In this document: positions 32,035 to 40,822 of the stretch, in pieces
Position numbering within the stretch: the stretch's first letter is position 1
How the letters are laid out: each line of letters opens with the position of its first letter
Notes under the pieces: generated by a model
Told to the model about the DNA's origin: nothing
The model's database searches: none
What the model saw: the letters and a program-made list of their open reading frames with translations, nothing else
Program-made: the position numbers and the translations under genes
Assembly (NCBI GenBank): GCA_900473685.1
Contig: UCNE01000021.1
Span: 37,725-101,724 of the forward strand
Reading direction: 5' to 3'
DNA length: 64,000 nt
Source of the DNA: Hyphomicrobiales bacterium
GTDB taxonomy: Bacteria; Pseudomonadota; Alphaproteobacteria; Rhizobiales; Rhizobiaceae

Positions 32035-32156
32035 CACCTTCTCCCCAGCGGGGAGAAGGTGGCCCGAAGGGCCGGATGAGGGGGCGGCTCGACGGAGTTT
32101 GCCACAGGTCCCCTCATCGCCTCACTGCGTTTGGTACGTCTCCCGTCGGGGAGAAG
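32035..32156. repeat. RIME1-like mosaic element, copy 2
   Basis: Left palindrome CTTCTCCCCAGCGGGGAGAA, then GGCCGGATGAGGGGGC; right half CCCCTCATCGCCTCACTGCG and a partly decayed second palindrome (TCTCCCGTCGGGGAGA). It is clearly homologous to the copy after ccmG and may terminate the ABC permease transcript. Confidence 0.8.
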
Positions 32157-32443
32157 TGGGAAGCCACAGCATCGCTATCGCTGCCATCTGTCCAATTGCC
32201 GAGCCTTCACAAAACTGCTATATCCGCCTCCATGGAATCCAAATTCGGATGTTACGAGCAGAAAATTGTCGTGCTGCAGGACCACAAGCGTCTGCCGGCA
32301 CGGTTTTTTGCGTGCGTTTGCGGCGCCCTTAGCAGCCGACTTATTTGACCGCTGGGGCTTGACCCCGGCCGGGTGACCGGCGCCTTTTGCCGGAATTTTC
32401 CTTCTTCACAATGCCCGAACTTCTTCACAATGGATGCACAGCC
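32157..32443 (+). promoter_or_regulatory. leuC leader region with a small hairpin
   Basis: These 287 bp before leuC hold no convincing gene. CCGGC (32377-32381) pairs with GCCGG (32389-32393) and is followed by AATTTTC, 50 nt before the leuC start. This could be a weak leader terminator, but no leucine-rich leader peptide was recognised. Confidence 0.35.
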
Positions 32444-33853
32444 ATGAGCGCACCGCGTACCCTCTACGACAAGATCTGGGACGACCACCTGGTCGATCAA
32501 CAGGATGACGGAACCTGTCTTCTCTATATCGATCGCCATCTCGTTCACGAAGTGACGAGCCCGCAGGCGTTCGAAGGCCTTCGCATGACGAACCGTCAGG
32601 TGCGGGCTCCGCAGAAGACGCTCGCCGTCGTCGACCACAACGTGCCGACCTCGCCGGATCGCCATCTCGGCATCAAGAACGAGGAAAGCCGCATCCAGGT
32701 CGAGGCGCTGGCCCAGAACGCCGCCGATTTCGGCGTCGAATATTATTCGGCCAGCGATATCCGCCAGGGCATCGTCCATATCGTCGGTCCTGAACAGGGC
32801 TTTACCCTGCCGGGCATGACCATCGTCTGCGGCGATAGCCACACCTCGACGCACGGCGCGTTCGGCGCGTTGGCGCACGGCATCGGAACGTCCGAGGTCG
32901 AGCATGTGCTCGCCACCCAGACGCTGATCCAGAAGAAGGCCAAGAACATGCTGGTGCGTGTCGATGGCAAGCTGCCGGAACACGTCACCGCCAAGGACAT
33001 CATCCTCGCCATCATCGGTGAAATCGGCACGGCCGGCGGCACCGGCAGCGTCATCGAATTCGCTGGCGAAGCCATCCGCGACCTGTCGATGGAAGGCCGC
33101 ATGACCGTCTGCAACATGACGATCGAAGGCGGCGCTCGCGCCGGCCTGATCGCGCCGGACGAAAAGACCTTCGAATATATCAAGGGCAAGCCGCGTGCGC
33201 CAAAGGCCGAAGACCTCGAAAAGGCGATTGCCTACTGGAAGACGCTGCAGACGGATGAAGGCGCGCATTATGACCGCGTCGTCGTGCTGAATGCCGCCGA
33301 CCTGCCGCCAATCGTTTCCTGGGGTTCCTCGCCGGAAGACGTCATCTCCGTTCAGGGCATCGTTCCGAACCCGGACGACATCACAGACGAGAACAAGCGC
33401 ACCTCCAAGTGGCGCGCGCTTGATTACATGGGCCTGAAGCCGGGCACCAAGATCACCGATATCAATATCGACCGCGTCTTCATCGGCTCTTGCACCAATG
33501 GCCGTATCGAGGATCTGCGCGAAGTCGCCAAGGTCGTTGAAGGCCGTACAGTGGCCTCGACCGTTTCGGCGATGATCGTTCCAGGTTCCGGCCTCGTCAA
33601 GGAACAGGCGGAAGCCGAAGGCCTCGATAAGATCTTCAAGGCAGCCGGTTTCGACTGGCGCGAGCCGGGTTGCTCGATGTGCCTTGCGATGAACGATGAC
33701 CGCCTGAAGCCTGGCGAACGTTGCGCCTCGACCTCCAATCGTAACTTCGAAGGCCGCCAGGGTTTTAAGGGCCGCACCCATCTGGTGTCGCCGGCGATGG
33801 CCGCTGCTGCGGCGGTTTCCGGACACTTCGTCGACATTCGCGACTGGAAGTAA
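32444..33853 (+). CDS. leuC: 3-isopropylmalate dehydratase large subunit
   Basis: A 469-residue aconitase-family enzyme of leucine synthesis, working with LeuD to isomerise 2- to 3-isopropylmalate. Cluster cysteines lie in [13 protein letters not shown] (about residue 348) and [13 protein letters not shown] (about 408-411). [20 protein letters not shown] is another family block. ATG 32444 gives the conserved [15 protein letters not shown] start. leuD and leuB are not adjacent, the usual dispersed arrangement in rhizobia. Two hairpins follow the stop. Confidence 0.97.
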   Translation: MSAPRTLYDKIWDDHLVDQQDDGTCLLYIDRHLVHEVTSPQAFEGLRMTNRQVRAPQKTLAVVDHNVPTSPDRHLGIKNEESRIQVEALAQNAADFGVEYYSASDIRQGIVHIVGPEQGFTLPGMTIVCGDSHTSTHGAFGALAHGIGTSEVEHVLATQTLIQKKAKNMLVRVDGKLPEHVTAKDIILAIIGEIGTAGGTGSVIEFAGEAIRDLSMEGRMTVCNMTIEGGARAGLIAPDEKTFEYIKGKPRAPKAEDLEKAIAYWKTLQTDEGAHYDRVVVLNAADLPPIVSWGSSPEDVISVQGIVPNPDDITDENKRTSKWRALDYMGLKPGTKITDINIDRVFIGSCTNGRIEDLREVAKVVEGRTVASTVSAMIVPGSGLVKEQAEAEGLDKIFKAAGFDWREPGCSMCLAMNDDRLKPGERCASTSNRNFEGRQGFKGRTHLVSPAMAAAAAVSGHFVDIRDWK

Positions 33854-33903
33854 GTTTGGGTTTTTATCTCCCGGCGTTCTTACGCCGGGGGCCAGAACCA
33901 ACG

Positions 33904-33933
33904 AAGGCGGAAGCGATGCTTCCGCCTTTTTGT
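33904..33933 (+). terminator. Intrinsic terminator of leuC
   Basis: AAGGCGGAAGC (33904-33914) pairs with GCTTCCGCCTT (33918-33928) and runs into TTTTGTTT. A second hairpin without a T-run, CCCGGCG/CGCCGGG, precedes it at 33870-33889. Confidence 0.9.
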
Positions 33934-33981
33934 TTGGGGGTGTATGCTGGGAAAGTGGCCTCACGGTTTGGGAGTCTCCTC

Positions 33982-34794
33982 ATGACTGGCGCGGACAAGG
34001 TCTTTGCCGGGGGCATGCCGGCGATCTACGAAAAGCTTTTTGTGCCGATGATCTTTGAACCTTACGCGCAGGAGATGGCGGGGCGTGTTGCCGTGTCTCA
34101 ACCGCGCGACGTGCTCGAGATTGCCGCTGGCACTGGCGTTTTGACGCGCGCCATGGCCAGCAGGCTTGGTGCTGAAGTGCGGATCGTCGCCACTGATCTC
34201 AATCAGCCGATGCTTGATCTGGCAATCGCCGGCCAGGGGGCGGATGACCGCATCACCTGGAAGCAGGCGGACGGTCTGGCGTTGCCGTTCGATGATCAGG
34301 CCTTCGATACCGTGGTCTGTCAGTTCGGCGTGATGTTCTTCCCCGACAGGATCGCTGGCTACCGCGAAGTCCGGAGCGTTCTCCGGCCCACCGGGCGCTA
34401 TCTCTTCAGTGTCTGGGATGCCATCCAGAACAATGCGTTCGTCCTGAATGCCACGCGAACGCTCCAGGATCTGTTTCCGGACGATCCGCCGCGTTTCATG
34501 GAGCGGACGCCGCATGGATATCATGACATTCCCGCGATCACTGCGGATGTGCGGGCCGCCGGGTTCTCGTCGGTACAGATCGAGACGGTTGATTGCGTCA
34601 GCCATGCCCGGTCAGCGCTCGATGCGGCGACGGCCTATTGCCAGGGCAACCCGCTGGCCGTCGAGATCGAGGCGCGTGCGCCCGGAAAACTGCAGGATGT
34701 GACCGAAACAGTTGCCGCAGGGCTGAGGCGGCAGTTTGGCGACGGAGCCATCGAAGGTTCCATTCGCGCGCATATCGTTACGGCATTGCCCTAA
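33982..34794 (+). CDS. Class I SAM-dependent methyltransferase, UbiE-like
   Basis: A 270-residue methyltransferase. Motif I is VLEIAAGTGVLTRAMASRL (about residues 45-63), followed by IVATDLNQPMLDLA, the post-I acidic motif QADGLALPFDDQAFDTVVCQ and VLRPTGRYLFSVWDA. GGGAG lies upstream of ATG 33982. The start codon is just 50 bp past the leuC terminator. Substrate unknown; not the ubiquinone enzyme itself by length and tail. Confidence 0.87.
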   Translation: MTGADKVFAGGMPAIYEKLFVPMIFEPYAQEMAGRVAVSQPRDVLEIAAGTGVLTRAMASRLGAEVRIVATDLNQPMLDLAIAGQGADDRITWKQADGLALPFDDQAFDTVVCQFGVMFFPDRIAGYREVRSVLRPTGRYLFSVWDAIQNNAFVLNATRTLQDLFPDDPPRFMERTPHGYHDIPAITADVRAAGFSSVQIETVDCVSHARSALDAATAYCQGNPLAVEIEARAPGKLQDVTETVAAGLRRQFGDGAIEGSIRAHIVTALP

Positions 34795-34878
34795 TCAGCT
34801 GTTGGATTTTGGCGCGCGCCATCGGGTGCGGCACAACGCTATCGATGCCATGCGTTGCCGCAACCAGGAGAGCAACAA

Positions 34879-35391
34879 ATGACGTGCCGCCTGCTTCTCC
34901 TTCGCCATGCAAAGTCCGCCCGTCCCGAAGGCGTGGACGACTACGACCGGCCGTTGGCGGAGCGTGGTCGCAAGGATGCGGCGTTCATGGGCCGCCTGAT
35001 GGCGCAAGAAGGCCTGGTTCCAGATCTTGCGCTTGTTTCTCCCGCCCTGCGCACGCGTGAAACCTGGGCGTTGGCGCGGGGAGCTTTTTCCGCTGGCATC
35101 CCCGAGCGCTTCGTCGTCTCCCTTTATGACAGCACGCCGGAGCGTCTGGTGAAAGCGCTCCGCGCGGCGGGAACCGAAGCGAAAGTCATCGTTCTCGTTG
35201 GCCACAATCCCGAGTTGGAGGAAACAGCGGCGCTGCTTTGCGGCGATGGAGAGATGGACGCCATGGCGCGGCTCGACGCGAAATTTCCAACGGCAGGGCT
35301 TGCCGTGATTGATTTCATGGCGACGAACTGGGCGGATATTACGCCGGAAAGCGGCTACCTCGAGCGGTTCGTCACGCCCCAGCCGGCGTGA
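34879..35391 (+). CDS. Histidine phosphatase family protein, SixA-like
   Basis: A 170-residue histidine-phosphatase-fold protein. The catalytic RHAKSA motif is at residues 9-14, ALVSPALRTRETW in the middle, and the second histidine in IVLVGHNPELEE. SixA-type enzymes remove phosphate from phosphohistidine in HPt domains or PTSNtr proteins. AGGAG sits before ATG 34879. Whether it acts on protein phosphohistidine here is inference. Confidence 0.9.
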   Translation: MTCRLLLLRHAKSARPEGVDDYDRPLAERGRKDAAFMGRLMAQEGLVPDLALVSPALRTRETWALARGAFSAGIPERFVVSLYDSTPERLVKALRAAGTEAKVIVLVGHNPELEETAALLCGDGEMDAMARLDAKFPTAGLAVIDFMATNWADITPESGYLERFVTPQPA

Positions 35392-35397
35392 GCCCCC

Positions 35398-35949
35398 TCA
35401 GCCCACTACCCGCACGACCGTCCCCTGCCGCATGAACCGCAGCAGCCGCTTCATCGCCGGCAGGCTGACGGCAACGCAGCCTTCTGTCGGTTTGTAGCCG
35501 GGCGTGGCGAGGTGGAAGAAGATCGCCGAGCCGCCATGGCGCTTCCGGCTGCGCAGGTTCCAGTCCATCACCAGGCAGACATCGTAGAGACCGTCGTCGC
35601 GGCGCATCCTTTCATGGCTGGGCTTGAACGGCGCGTCCACGGGGCGGTTATAAAGAGCGTGGCGCGGTTCGTCGCACCAAAGCAGGTTTTTCGGCGTGAA
35701 GCGCAGGGGCAAGGCGGTTTGTGGCTGGGTGATGCGGTCATGGCGGACATAGCCGCCGATCAGGCGCATGCCAGCGATCGGGGTGGCGCCGTCGCCTTCA
35801 CGCTTGCGCGCGGTGATGCCGCTGCGGCCGATAGCCGCCTCTTCGGTGCGCCCCGCAAAGCTCACCAGCGCGCGGGTACGGCTGCCGGGCTTTGCCCTGA
35901 CGGTGATGGTACGGGCCGCAGCGGCGGGTTTTCGGGGCTTCAATCGCAT
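35398..35949 (-). CDS. L,D-transpeptidase (YkuD) family protein
   Basis: About 183 residues. The YkuD catalytic region is visible near the end: AIFFHLATPGYKPTEGCVAV, with the active-site Cys in TEGC preceded by H in FFHLA. Earlier blocks include GATPIAGMRLIGGYVRHD and NRPVDAPFKPSHERM. The N-terminus is strongly basic, with no clear signal peptide from ATG 35949; starts at GTG 35958 or 36000 are possible. Family enzymes form 3-3 peptidoglycan crosslinks or attach proteins to the wall. It ends 7 bp from convergent sixA. Confidence 0.85.
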   Translation of the reverse strand: MRLKPRKPAAAARTITVRAKPGSRTRALVSFAGRTEEAAIGRSGITARKREGDGATPIAGMRLIGGYVRHDRITQPQTALPLRFTPKNLLWCDEPRHALYNRPVDAPFKPSHERMRRDDGLYDVCLVMDWNLRSRKRHGGSAIFFHLATPGYKPTEGCVAVSLPAMKRLLRFMRQGTVVRVVG

Positions 35950-36091
35950 TTTGCTCACAGTTTTTTGCGTTGTGCGTGATCTGAAACATAACAATAGCAC
36001 TACACAATATGTAACAACCGTGTGCGTGCTGCACAGCTTGTTTAAGGCAGCGATTGCGTTAGTTTAAGACCGCAAGCAAGGAGGGAATACC

Positions 36092-36775
36092 ATGTCGGCC
36101 CGCACCATTCTTCTCGTCGATGACGACAACGACCTGCGCGAAACACTGGTGGAGCAACTTGCCCTCTATGAGGAATTCACCATTCTTCAGGAATCGACGG
36201 CCGCCAAGGGCATCAACACGGCCCGCAACAACCAGATCGCTCTTCTGGTAATGGATGTCGGTCTGCCGGATATGGATGGCCGCGAAGCGGTCAAGCTCCT
36301 GCGCAAGGGCGGCTTCAAGCCGCCGATCATCATGCTGACGGGGCATGATACTGACAGCGATACGATCCTCGGGCTTGAAGCCGGCGCCAACGATTATGTC
36401 ACCAAGCCGTTCCGCTTCGCGGTGCTGCTTGCCCGCATCCGGGCGCAGTTGCGCCAGCACGAACAGAGCGAGGACGCGACCTTCACCGTCGGTCCCTATA
36501 CGTTCAAGCCGGGCCAGAAGCTTTTGACGCTGGAGAACGGCCAGAAGATCCGGCTCACCGAAAAGGAAGCGGCGATCATCCGCTACCTCTACCGGGCCGA
36601 CCAGAAGGTCGTCACCCGCGACGTGCTTTTGGAAGAAGTCTGGGGCTATAATTCCGGCGTTACCACCCATACGCTGGAGACCCATGTCTACCGGCTGCGC
36701 CAGAAAATCGAGCGCGACCCTTCCAATGCGGAGATTTTGGTGACAGAGAATGGCGGCTACAAGATAGTTCCCTAA
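36092..36775 (+). CDS. cenR: OmpR-type response regulator, CenR/OtpR-like
   Basis: A 227-residue two-component regulator. The receiver domain has DDD at 10-12, the phosphoacceptor Asp55 in VMDVGLPDMDG, the T in IIMLTGHD and the K in YVTKPF. The winged-helix domain ends VTTHTLETHVYRLRQKIERD. The sequence strongly resembles the alphaproteobacterial envelope regulator called CenR (OtpR in Brucella), which controls cell-envelope genes; this assignment is from memory of the family. AAGGAGG lies upstream. No histidine kinase is adjacent. An L,D-transpeptidase gene diverges from it. Confidence 0.85.
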   Translation: MSARTILLVDDDNDLRETLVEQLALYEEFTILQESTAAKGINTARNNQIALLVMDVGLPDMDGREAVKLLRKGGFKPPIIMLTGHDTDSDTILGLEAGANDYVTKPFRFAVLLARIRAQLRQHEQSEDATFTVGPYTFKPGQKLLTLENGQKIRLTEKEAAIIRYLYRADQKVVTRDVLLEEVWGYNSGVTTHTLETHVYRLRQKIERDPSNAEILVTENGGYKIVP

Positions 36776-36820
36776 CGCCACGAGGCATGACCTCTGTCAT
36801 GCCCGCCCAGAGGTATCCCT

Positions 36821-37276
36821 TTGTCGCTGAACGACGATATCGCCCTTCTGTCCCTCGTGCCGCTGTTTGCGGATATCGATGACGACAAGCTGCGGCTGAT
36901 CGCGTTCGGTGCCGAACGGCGCCGGTTGAACAGGGGGCAGCAGCTGTTTCGCGAGGGCGCGCCGGCCGATTGCGCCTTTGCCATTGCCAGCGGCTCTATC
37001 ACGCTGACCCGTAATCTGGTCGATGGCAGCGTCGAGATGGTCGATACCGTTGGACGCGGCACGCTTCTCTCCGAGCTTGCGATGATCTCGTTTGTCGAGC
37101 GCAAGTTCACGGCAACCGCCGAGGAAGACAGCGAAGTCATCCGCATCAACCGTCCGCTGTTCCGCCGTATGCTCGAGGAATATCCGGAAGTCGCCGTCGT
37201 CGTCGAAGGCCGGATCAAGGCCAACCTGCAGGCGATGATCGACGCCATGCAGAGGCTGGCGCCGAAATTCGGATAA
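36821..37276 (+). CDS. Stand-alone cyclic-nucleotide-binding domain protein
   Basis: A 151-residue protein that is only a cNMP-binding (Crp-type) beta-roll, FADIDDDKLRLIAFGAERRR through LLSELAMISFVERKFTATA, plus a C-terminal helix; there is no helix-turn-helix. It starts at TTG 36821 with AGAGG upstream, 45 bp after the response regulator, so the two are probably one operon. It may sense cAMP or another ligand and modulate the regulator; the ligand-binding Arg typical of cAMP sites is not obvious. Confidence 0.85.
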   Translation: MSLNDDIALLSLVPLFADIDDDKLRLIAFGAERRRLNRGQQLFREGAPADCAFAIASGSITLTRNLVDGSVEMVDTVGRGTLLSELAMISFVERKFTATAEEDSEVIRINRPLFRRMLEEYPEVAVVVEGRIKANLQAMIDAMQRLAPKFG

Positions 37277-37401
37277 GCGTTTCTTACCGGAGACAGTGTG
37301 TTTCCATGATTGCGGTTCACGGGCCGGGTTCCGCTCTTTCGCGCGATGCTTTTCTCCCCCATCTATGCTGCAACACATCGCCATCATCGGGATAGAAAAC
37401 A

Positions 37402-38424
37402 ATGAAAAAAATCGGCTTTCTTTCGTTCGGGCATTGGAGCCCTTCGCCGCAATCGGGAACCCGCTCGGCCGGGGATGCGCTTTTGCAATCGATCGACCTG
37501 GCGGTTGCCGCCGAAGAACTCGGCGCTGACGGCGCCTATTTCCGCGTCCATCATTTTGCCCGCCAGCTCGCCTCGCCCTTTCCGCTTCTTGCCGCCATTG
37601 GCGCAAGGACGAAGAAGATCGAGATCGGTACTGCCGTCATCGACATGCGCTACGAAAATCCGCTCTACATGGCCGAGGATGCCGGAAGCGCCGACCTGAT
37701 CTCGAACGGACGCCTGCAGCTCGGCATCAGCCGCGGCTCGCCGGAACAGGTGATCGATGGCTGGCGCTATTTCGGCCTTGAGCCGGAAGAAGGCGCAACG
37801 GATGCGGACATGGCCCGCAAGCACACGGAGGTGTTTCTCGAAGTGCTGAAGGGTCAGGGCTTCGCCCAGCCGAACCCGCGTCCGATGTTTCCCAATCCGC
37901 CCGGCCTGCTGCGGCTCGAGCCGCATTCGGAAGGTCTGCGTGAGCGTATCTGGTGGGGTGCCAGCTCCAACGCCACCGCCATCTGGGCAGCCAAGCTCGG
38001 CATGAACCTGCAGAGTTCGACGCTGAAGAACGACGAAACCGGCGAGCCTTTCCACGTCCAGCAGGCGGCGCAGATCCGTCTTTACCGGGATGCCTGGAAG
38101 GAAGCTGGCCATACGCGTACGCCGCGCGTGTCGGTCAGCCGCAGCATCTTTGCGCTCGTCGATGATCGCGACCGGGCCTATTTCGGTGGCGGCAGCAAGG
38201 AAAGCGATTCCATCGGTTATATCGACGACCAGACGCGGGCGATCTTCGGCCGCTCCTATGCTGCCGAGCCTGATGTCCTCATCCGGCAGCTGGCCGAAGA
38301 CGAGGCGATCGCCGAGGCCGATACCCTGCTTCTGACTGTTCCGAACCAGCTGGGCGTCGAATACAACGCCCATGTCATCGAATCGGTTCTGAAACACGTC
38401 GCACCGGCGCTCGGCTGGCGATAA
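37402..38424 (+). CDS. LLM-class flavin-dependent oxidoreductase
   Basis: A 340-residue bacterial-luciferase-like enzyme: TIM-barrel start KKIGFLSFGHW, then AEELGADGAYFRVHHFA, KIEIGTAVIDMRYENPLYMA and GRLQLGISRGSPEQVIDGWR. Such enzymes use reduced flavin from a partner reductase for monooxygenation. No reductase gene is nearby and the substrate is unknown. It is convergent with the TonB receptor gene, with a strong shared hairpin between. Confidence 0.9.
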   Translation: MKKIGFLSFGHWSPSPQSGTRSAGDALLQSIDLAVAAEELGADGAYFRVHHFARQLASPFPLLAAIGARTKKIEIGTAVIDMRYENPLYMAEDAGSADLISNGRLQLGISRGSPEQVIDGWRYFGLEPEEGATDADMARKHTEVFLEVLKGQGFAQPNPRPMFPNPPGLLRLEPHSEGLRERIWWGASSNATAIWAAKLGMNLQSSTLKNDETGEPFHVQQAAQIRLYRDAWKEAGHTRTPRVSVSRSIFALVDDRDRAYFGGGSKESDSIGYIDDQTRAIFGRSYAAEPDVLIRQLAEDEAIAEADTLLLTVPNQLGVEYNAHVIESVLKHVAPALGWR

Positions 38425-38440
38425 AACAGGCCCTGTTCGG

Positions 38441-38474
38441 GCGGTGCGGCGTTCCAAGGGAAACGCCGCACCGC
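38441..38474. terminator. Bidirectional terminator between LLM and TonB-receptor genes
   Basis: GCGGTGCGGCGTT (38441-38453) pairs perfectly with AACGCCGCACCGC (38462-38474) around an 8-nt loop. It lies between two convergent stops. No long T-run on either strand. Confidence 0.75.
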
Positions 38475-38479
38475 TTAGC

Positions 38480-40612
38480 TTACCATTTGTATTTCAGCGA
38501 TCCCAGCACCGTGCGGCCTTGGCCATAATAGCAATAGCCTTCCGTGCAGACCTCTTCCCGCCGGTCGGCCAGATTGGTGGCGCTGATAGCGAGGCTGAGG
38601 CCGTCCAGTTTCGGTGTCTTCTTGCCGAAGTCATAGGACAGGGAGGCGTCGAGATAGGCGGCACCCGGATTGCGATCGGTGTTTTCATCCGACGTGTAGG
38701 AGCCGCTGGTCACGCGCACGCCTGCGCCGAGGCTCAGACCCGCAAGCTGGGTATCCTCCTGGATCGCGTAGTTCACCCAGAGCGATGTCGTGTGGCGAGG
38801 AGTGGTCGAAGGCGTGTTGCCGATCAGTGCGGCATTGGCGTTGCCGGTGATCTCGGCGTGGCTATAGGTATAGGCGGCAATCAGGCTGATACCGTTGTCG
38901 AGTTGCGTGCGGCCTTCCAGCTCAAAACCCTTGTAGGTGTTTTCGCCGGATGACTTGTAATAATAGCCGGCGGGCAATGTGCTGTCAGATACATATTGCG
39001 GCTTGCCGGATTCGATCAGCTGATAGGTGGCGGCCGTCAGCGAATAGTTTCCGCCCTCCGGCTGATACTTGATACCGGCTTCGATCTGTTCGCCATCGGT
39101 CGGATCGAGAACCGTGCCGTCGGCCGACTGTTGTGTCGAGGGAACGAAGGAGGTGCCGTAGCTGACATAGGGGGCGATGCCGTTGTCGAAGAGGTAGAGA
39201 AGACCGGCCTGGCCGGACAACGCACCGTCATCCTTGCGGTCTTGCGTGCCTGCCACCTTGTCGCTCGCCGTCTGGTCGACCCAGTCGTAGCGCAGTCCGC
39301 CAACCGCTCGCCAATTGCCGAATTCCGCCTGCTCCTGGGCATAAATACCGGTCTGGCGCAGGTCGCGGCCGCTGAAGATGCTAAGATCCGGCGTTGCCGC
39401 GCCGGAGAGACCGGCAGGTGCGACAGGGCCGAAACCGAGGCCGAAATCGGATGTGATCCAGGTATAGTCGAGGCCGGCAAGCAGCGTGTGCGAAACGGCA
39501 CCGGTATCGAATTTCGCTTCGAGCTGGTTGTCGATCTGGTAGGCGCGCTGGTCGTCGGTAATGGCTGTTGTCGGATAGTTGGCGGCAGGCGCAATAAACC
39601 GGCTCGACGTGTCGACATAACGGGACCGAAGAGCGAGGTCGCTGGCGCGCGCATTCTGGCGGAAGGTCAGCCCGTTCTCGAACGCATGCTCAAGTTGATA
39701 GCCGATCTGGTATTGCGTCACTTTCTGATGGTCGTAGTCCGGGTCGCTATAGCGCAGCAAGTCGCCATTATGCTCGAACATGCGCGGGCTTGCGTCCGTC
39801 TCTCCCTTCTGGGCAAGACCATAGACCGTCAGCGATGTTGCTTCGTCCGGCTTCCAGGTGAAGGATGGTTGCAACAGGTAACGATCGTCGGCGATGTCGT
39901 AATTGGTTTCGGCGTCGCGGGCGAGGCCGACGATGCGGTAGAACATGCCGTCGCCCGCCGGGCCGCCGAAATCGAAGGCGGCCTGTGCCCGGCCGATCGT
40001 GCCATATTGCAGTTCGACTTCGCGGTGGGCCTCTTCCAGCGGCATTTTCGAGATGCGGTTGACAATGCCGGCTGCGCTGGCCGCACCATACATCACCGAG
40101 ACCGGCCCTTTGAGGATTTCGATACGGTCGAGCGTATAGACCTCGGTCGTGAAGGTGCCATAGTTCATATAAGGCTGGCGCAACCCATCGCGGAAATCGC
40201 TGTCGGTGGTGGTCGAGATGCCGCGGATATAGATCTGGTCGAAACGCGGATCATAACCGAAGGCGCCGGTGGTGACGCCGGCCGTGTAGCGTGTTGCCTG
40301 GATCATGTCCTGCGCACCGCGTTCTTCCAGCTCCTTGCGCGTGACGACGGAAACCGCGCGCGGTGTTTCGACGAGCGGCGTATCGGTCTTCAGCGCCGAA
40401 ATGCTGCGTGTTGGCACCACGGTATCGTTGTCTTCCGCGATCGACCTGGCGCCGCCATCAACCGTCAGCTTTTCAAGGCGCGTGGTTTTCTGGTCAGCAT
40501 CCTGTGCATGGGCAGTGACCGGCAGCAGCGCTGCAGCCATCAGGCCTGCGAGTATAGTCGAGCTGTTCAGGCGGGTTCGGTCATGGGCGGGTGAAAGGTT
40601 CGGTACGTGCAT
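38480..40612 (-). CDS. TonB-dependent siderophore receptor (FhuA/FpvA type)
   Basis: A 710-residue outer-membrane receptor. It has a signal peptide (ILAGLMAAALLPVTAHAQDA), a TonB-box-like LEKLTVDG, and a plug domain (ETPRAVSVVTRKELEERGA, YIRGISTTTDSDFRDGL, EILKGPVSVMYGAASAAGIV). The 22-stranded barrel ends in Trp (LGSLKYKW) after the paired cysteines EVCTEGYCYYGQGR. It imports ferric siderophores, probably hydroxamates. ATG 40612 (AGAGGG upstream) is preferred over the extended frame from 40726. An iron-box palindrome lies 150 bp upstream. Confidence 0.93.
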   Translation of the reverse strand: MHVPNLSPAHDRTRLNSSTILAGLMAAALLPVTAHAQDADQKTTRLEKLTVDGGARSIAEDNDTVVPTRSISALKTDTPLVETPRAVSVVTRKELEERGAQDMIQATRYTAGVTTGAFGYDPRFDQIYIRGISTTTDSDFRDGLRQPYMNYGTFTTEVYTLDRIEILKGPVSVMYGAASAAGIVNRISKMPLEEAHREVELQYGTIGRAQAAFDFGGPAGDGMFYRIVGLARDAETNYDIADDRYLLQPSFTWKPDEATSLTVYGLAQKGETDASPRMFEHNGDLLRYSDPDYDHQKVTQYQIGYQLEHAFENGLTFRQNARASDLALRSRYVDTSSRFIAPAANYPTTAITDDQRAYQIDNQLEAKFDTGAVSHTLLAGLDYTWITSDFGLGFGPVAPAGLSGAATPDLSIFSGRDLRQTGIYAQEQAEFGNWRAVGGLRYDWVDQTASDKVAGTQDRKDDGALSGQAGLLYLFDNGIAPYVSYGTSFVPSTQQSADGTVLDPTDGEQIEAGIKYQPEGGNYSLTAATYQLIESGKPQYVSDSTLPAGYYYKSSGENTYKGFELEGRTQLDNGISLIAAYTYSHAEITGNANAALIGNTPSTTPRHTTSLWVNYAIQEDTQLAGLSLGAGVRVTSGSYTSDENTDRNPGAAYLDASLSYDFGKKTPKLDGLSLAISATNLADRREEVCTEGYCYYGQGRTVLGSLKYKW

Positions 40613-40763
40613 GGTCTGGCCCTCTTGAGGGCGCACAAAAACCCTCCGGCCGGAACCAGAGCAGAGCGCCCGATCATCAATGGAAACAGCGACTGCCCCC
40701 GAAGGAGACGGTGTCCCCGCTGTCATTGTCAGGGATAATCGGTTTGGATTCGGGCTTCAATAT

Positions 40764-40788
40764 AAATATGACTAAAAGAGTCATATTT
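40764..40788 (-). promoter_or_regulatory. RirA-type iron-responsive operator
   Basis: AAATATGACT (40764-40773) and AGTCATATTT (40779-40788) form a perfect 10-bp inverted repeat. Its centre is TGA-N9-TCA, the published consensus of the iron-responsive operator bound by RirA in rhizobia. It lies in the promoter region of the TonB receptor gene, so iron-repressed expression is expected. A terminator for the exonuclease gene is less likely because on that strand no T-run follows. Confidence 0.82.
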
Positions 40789-40822
40789 TTGTTTTCCGAT
40801 GAAGCTGCAGCAGGCTGCGCCT

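Noticed and set aside
32232..32348. A 38-codon leader peptide for leuC
   Set aside because: It has four scattered leucines, no leucine run, no ribosome-binding site and no clear alternative hairpins.
38996..40594. A 532-codon plus-strand frame
   Set aside because: Antisense to the TonB receptor; no ribosome-binding site or family resemblance.
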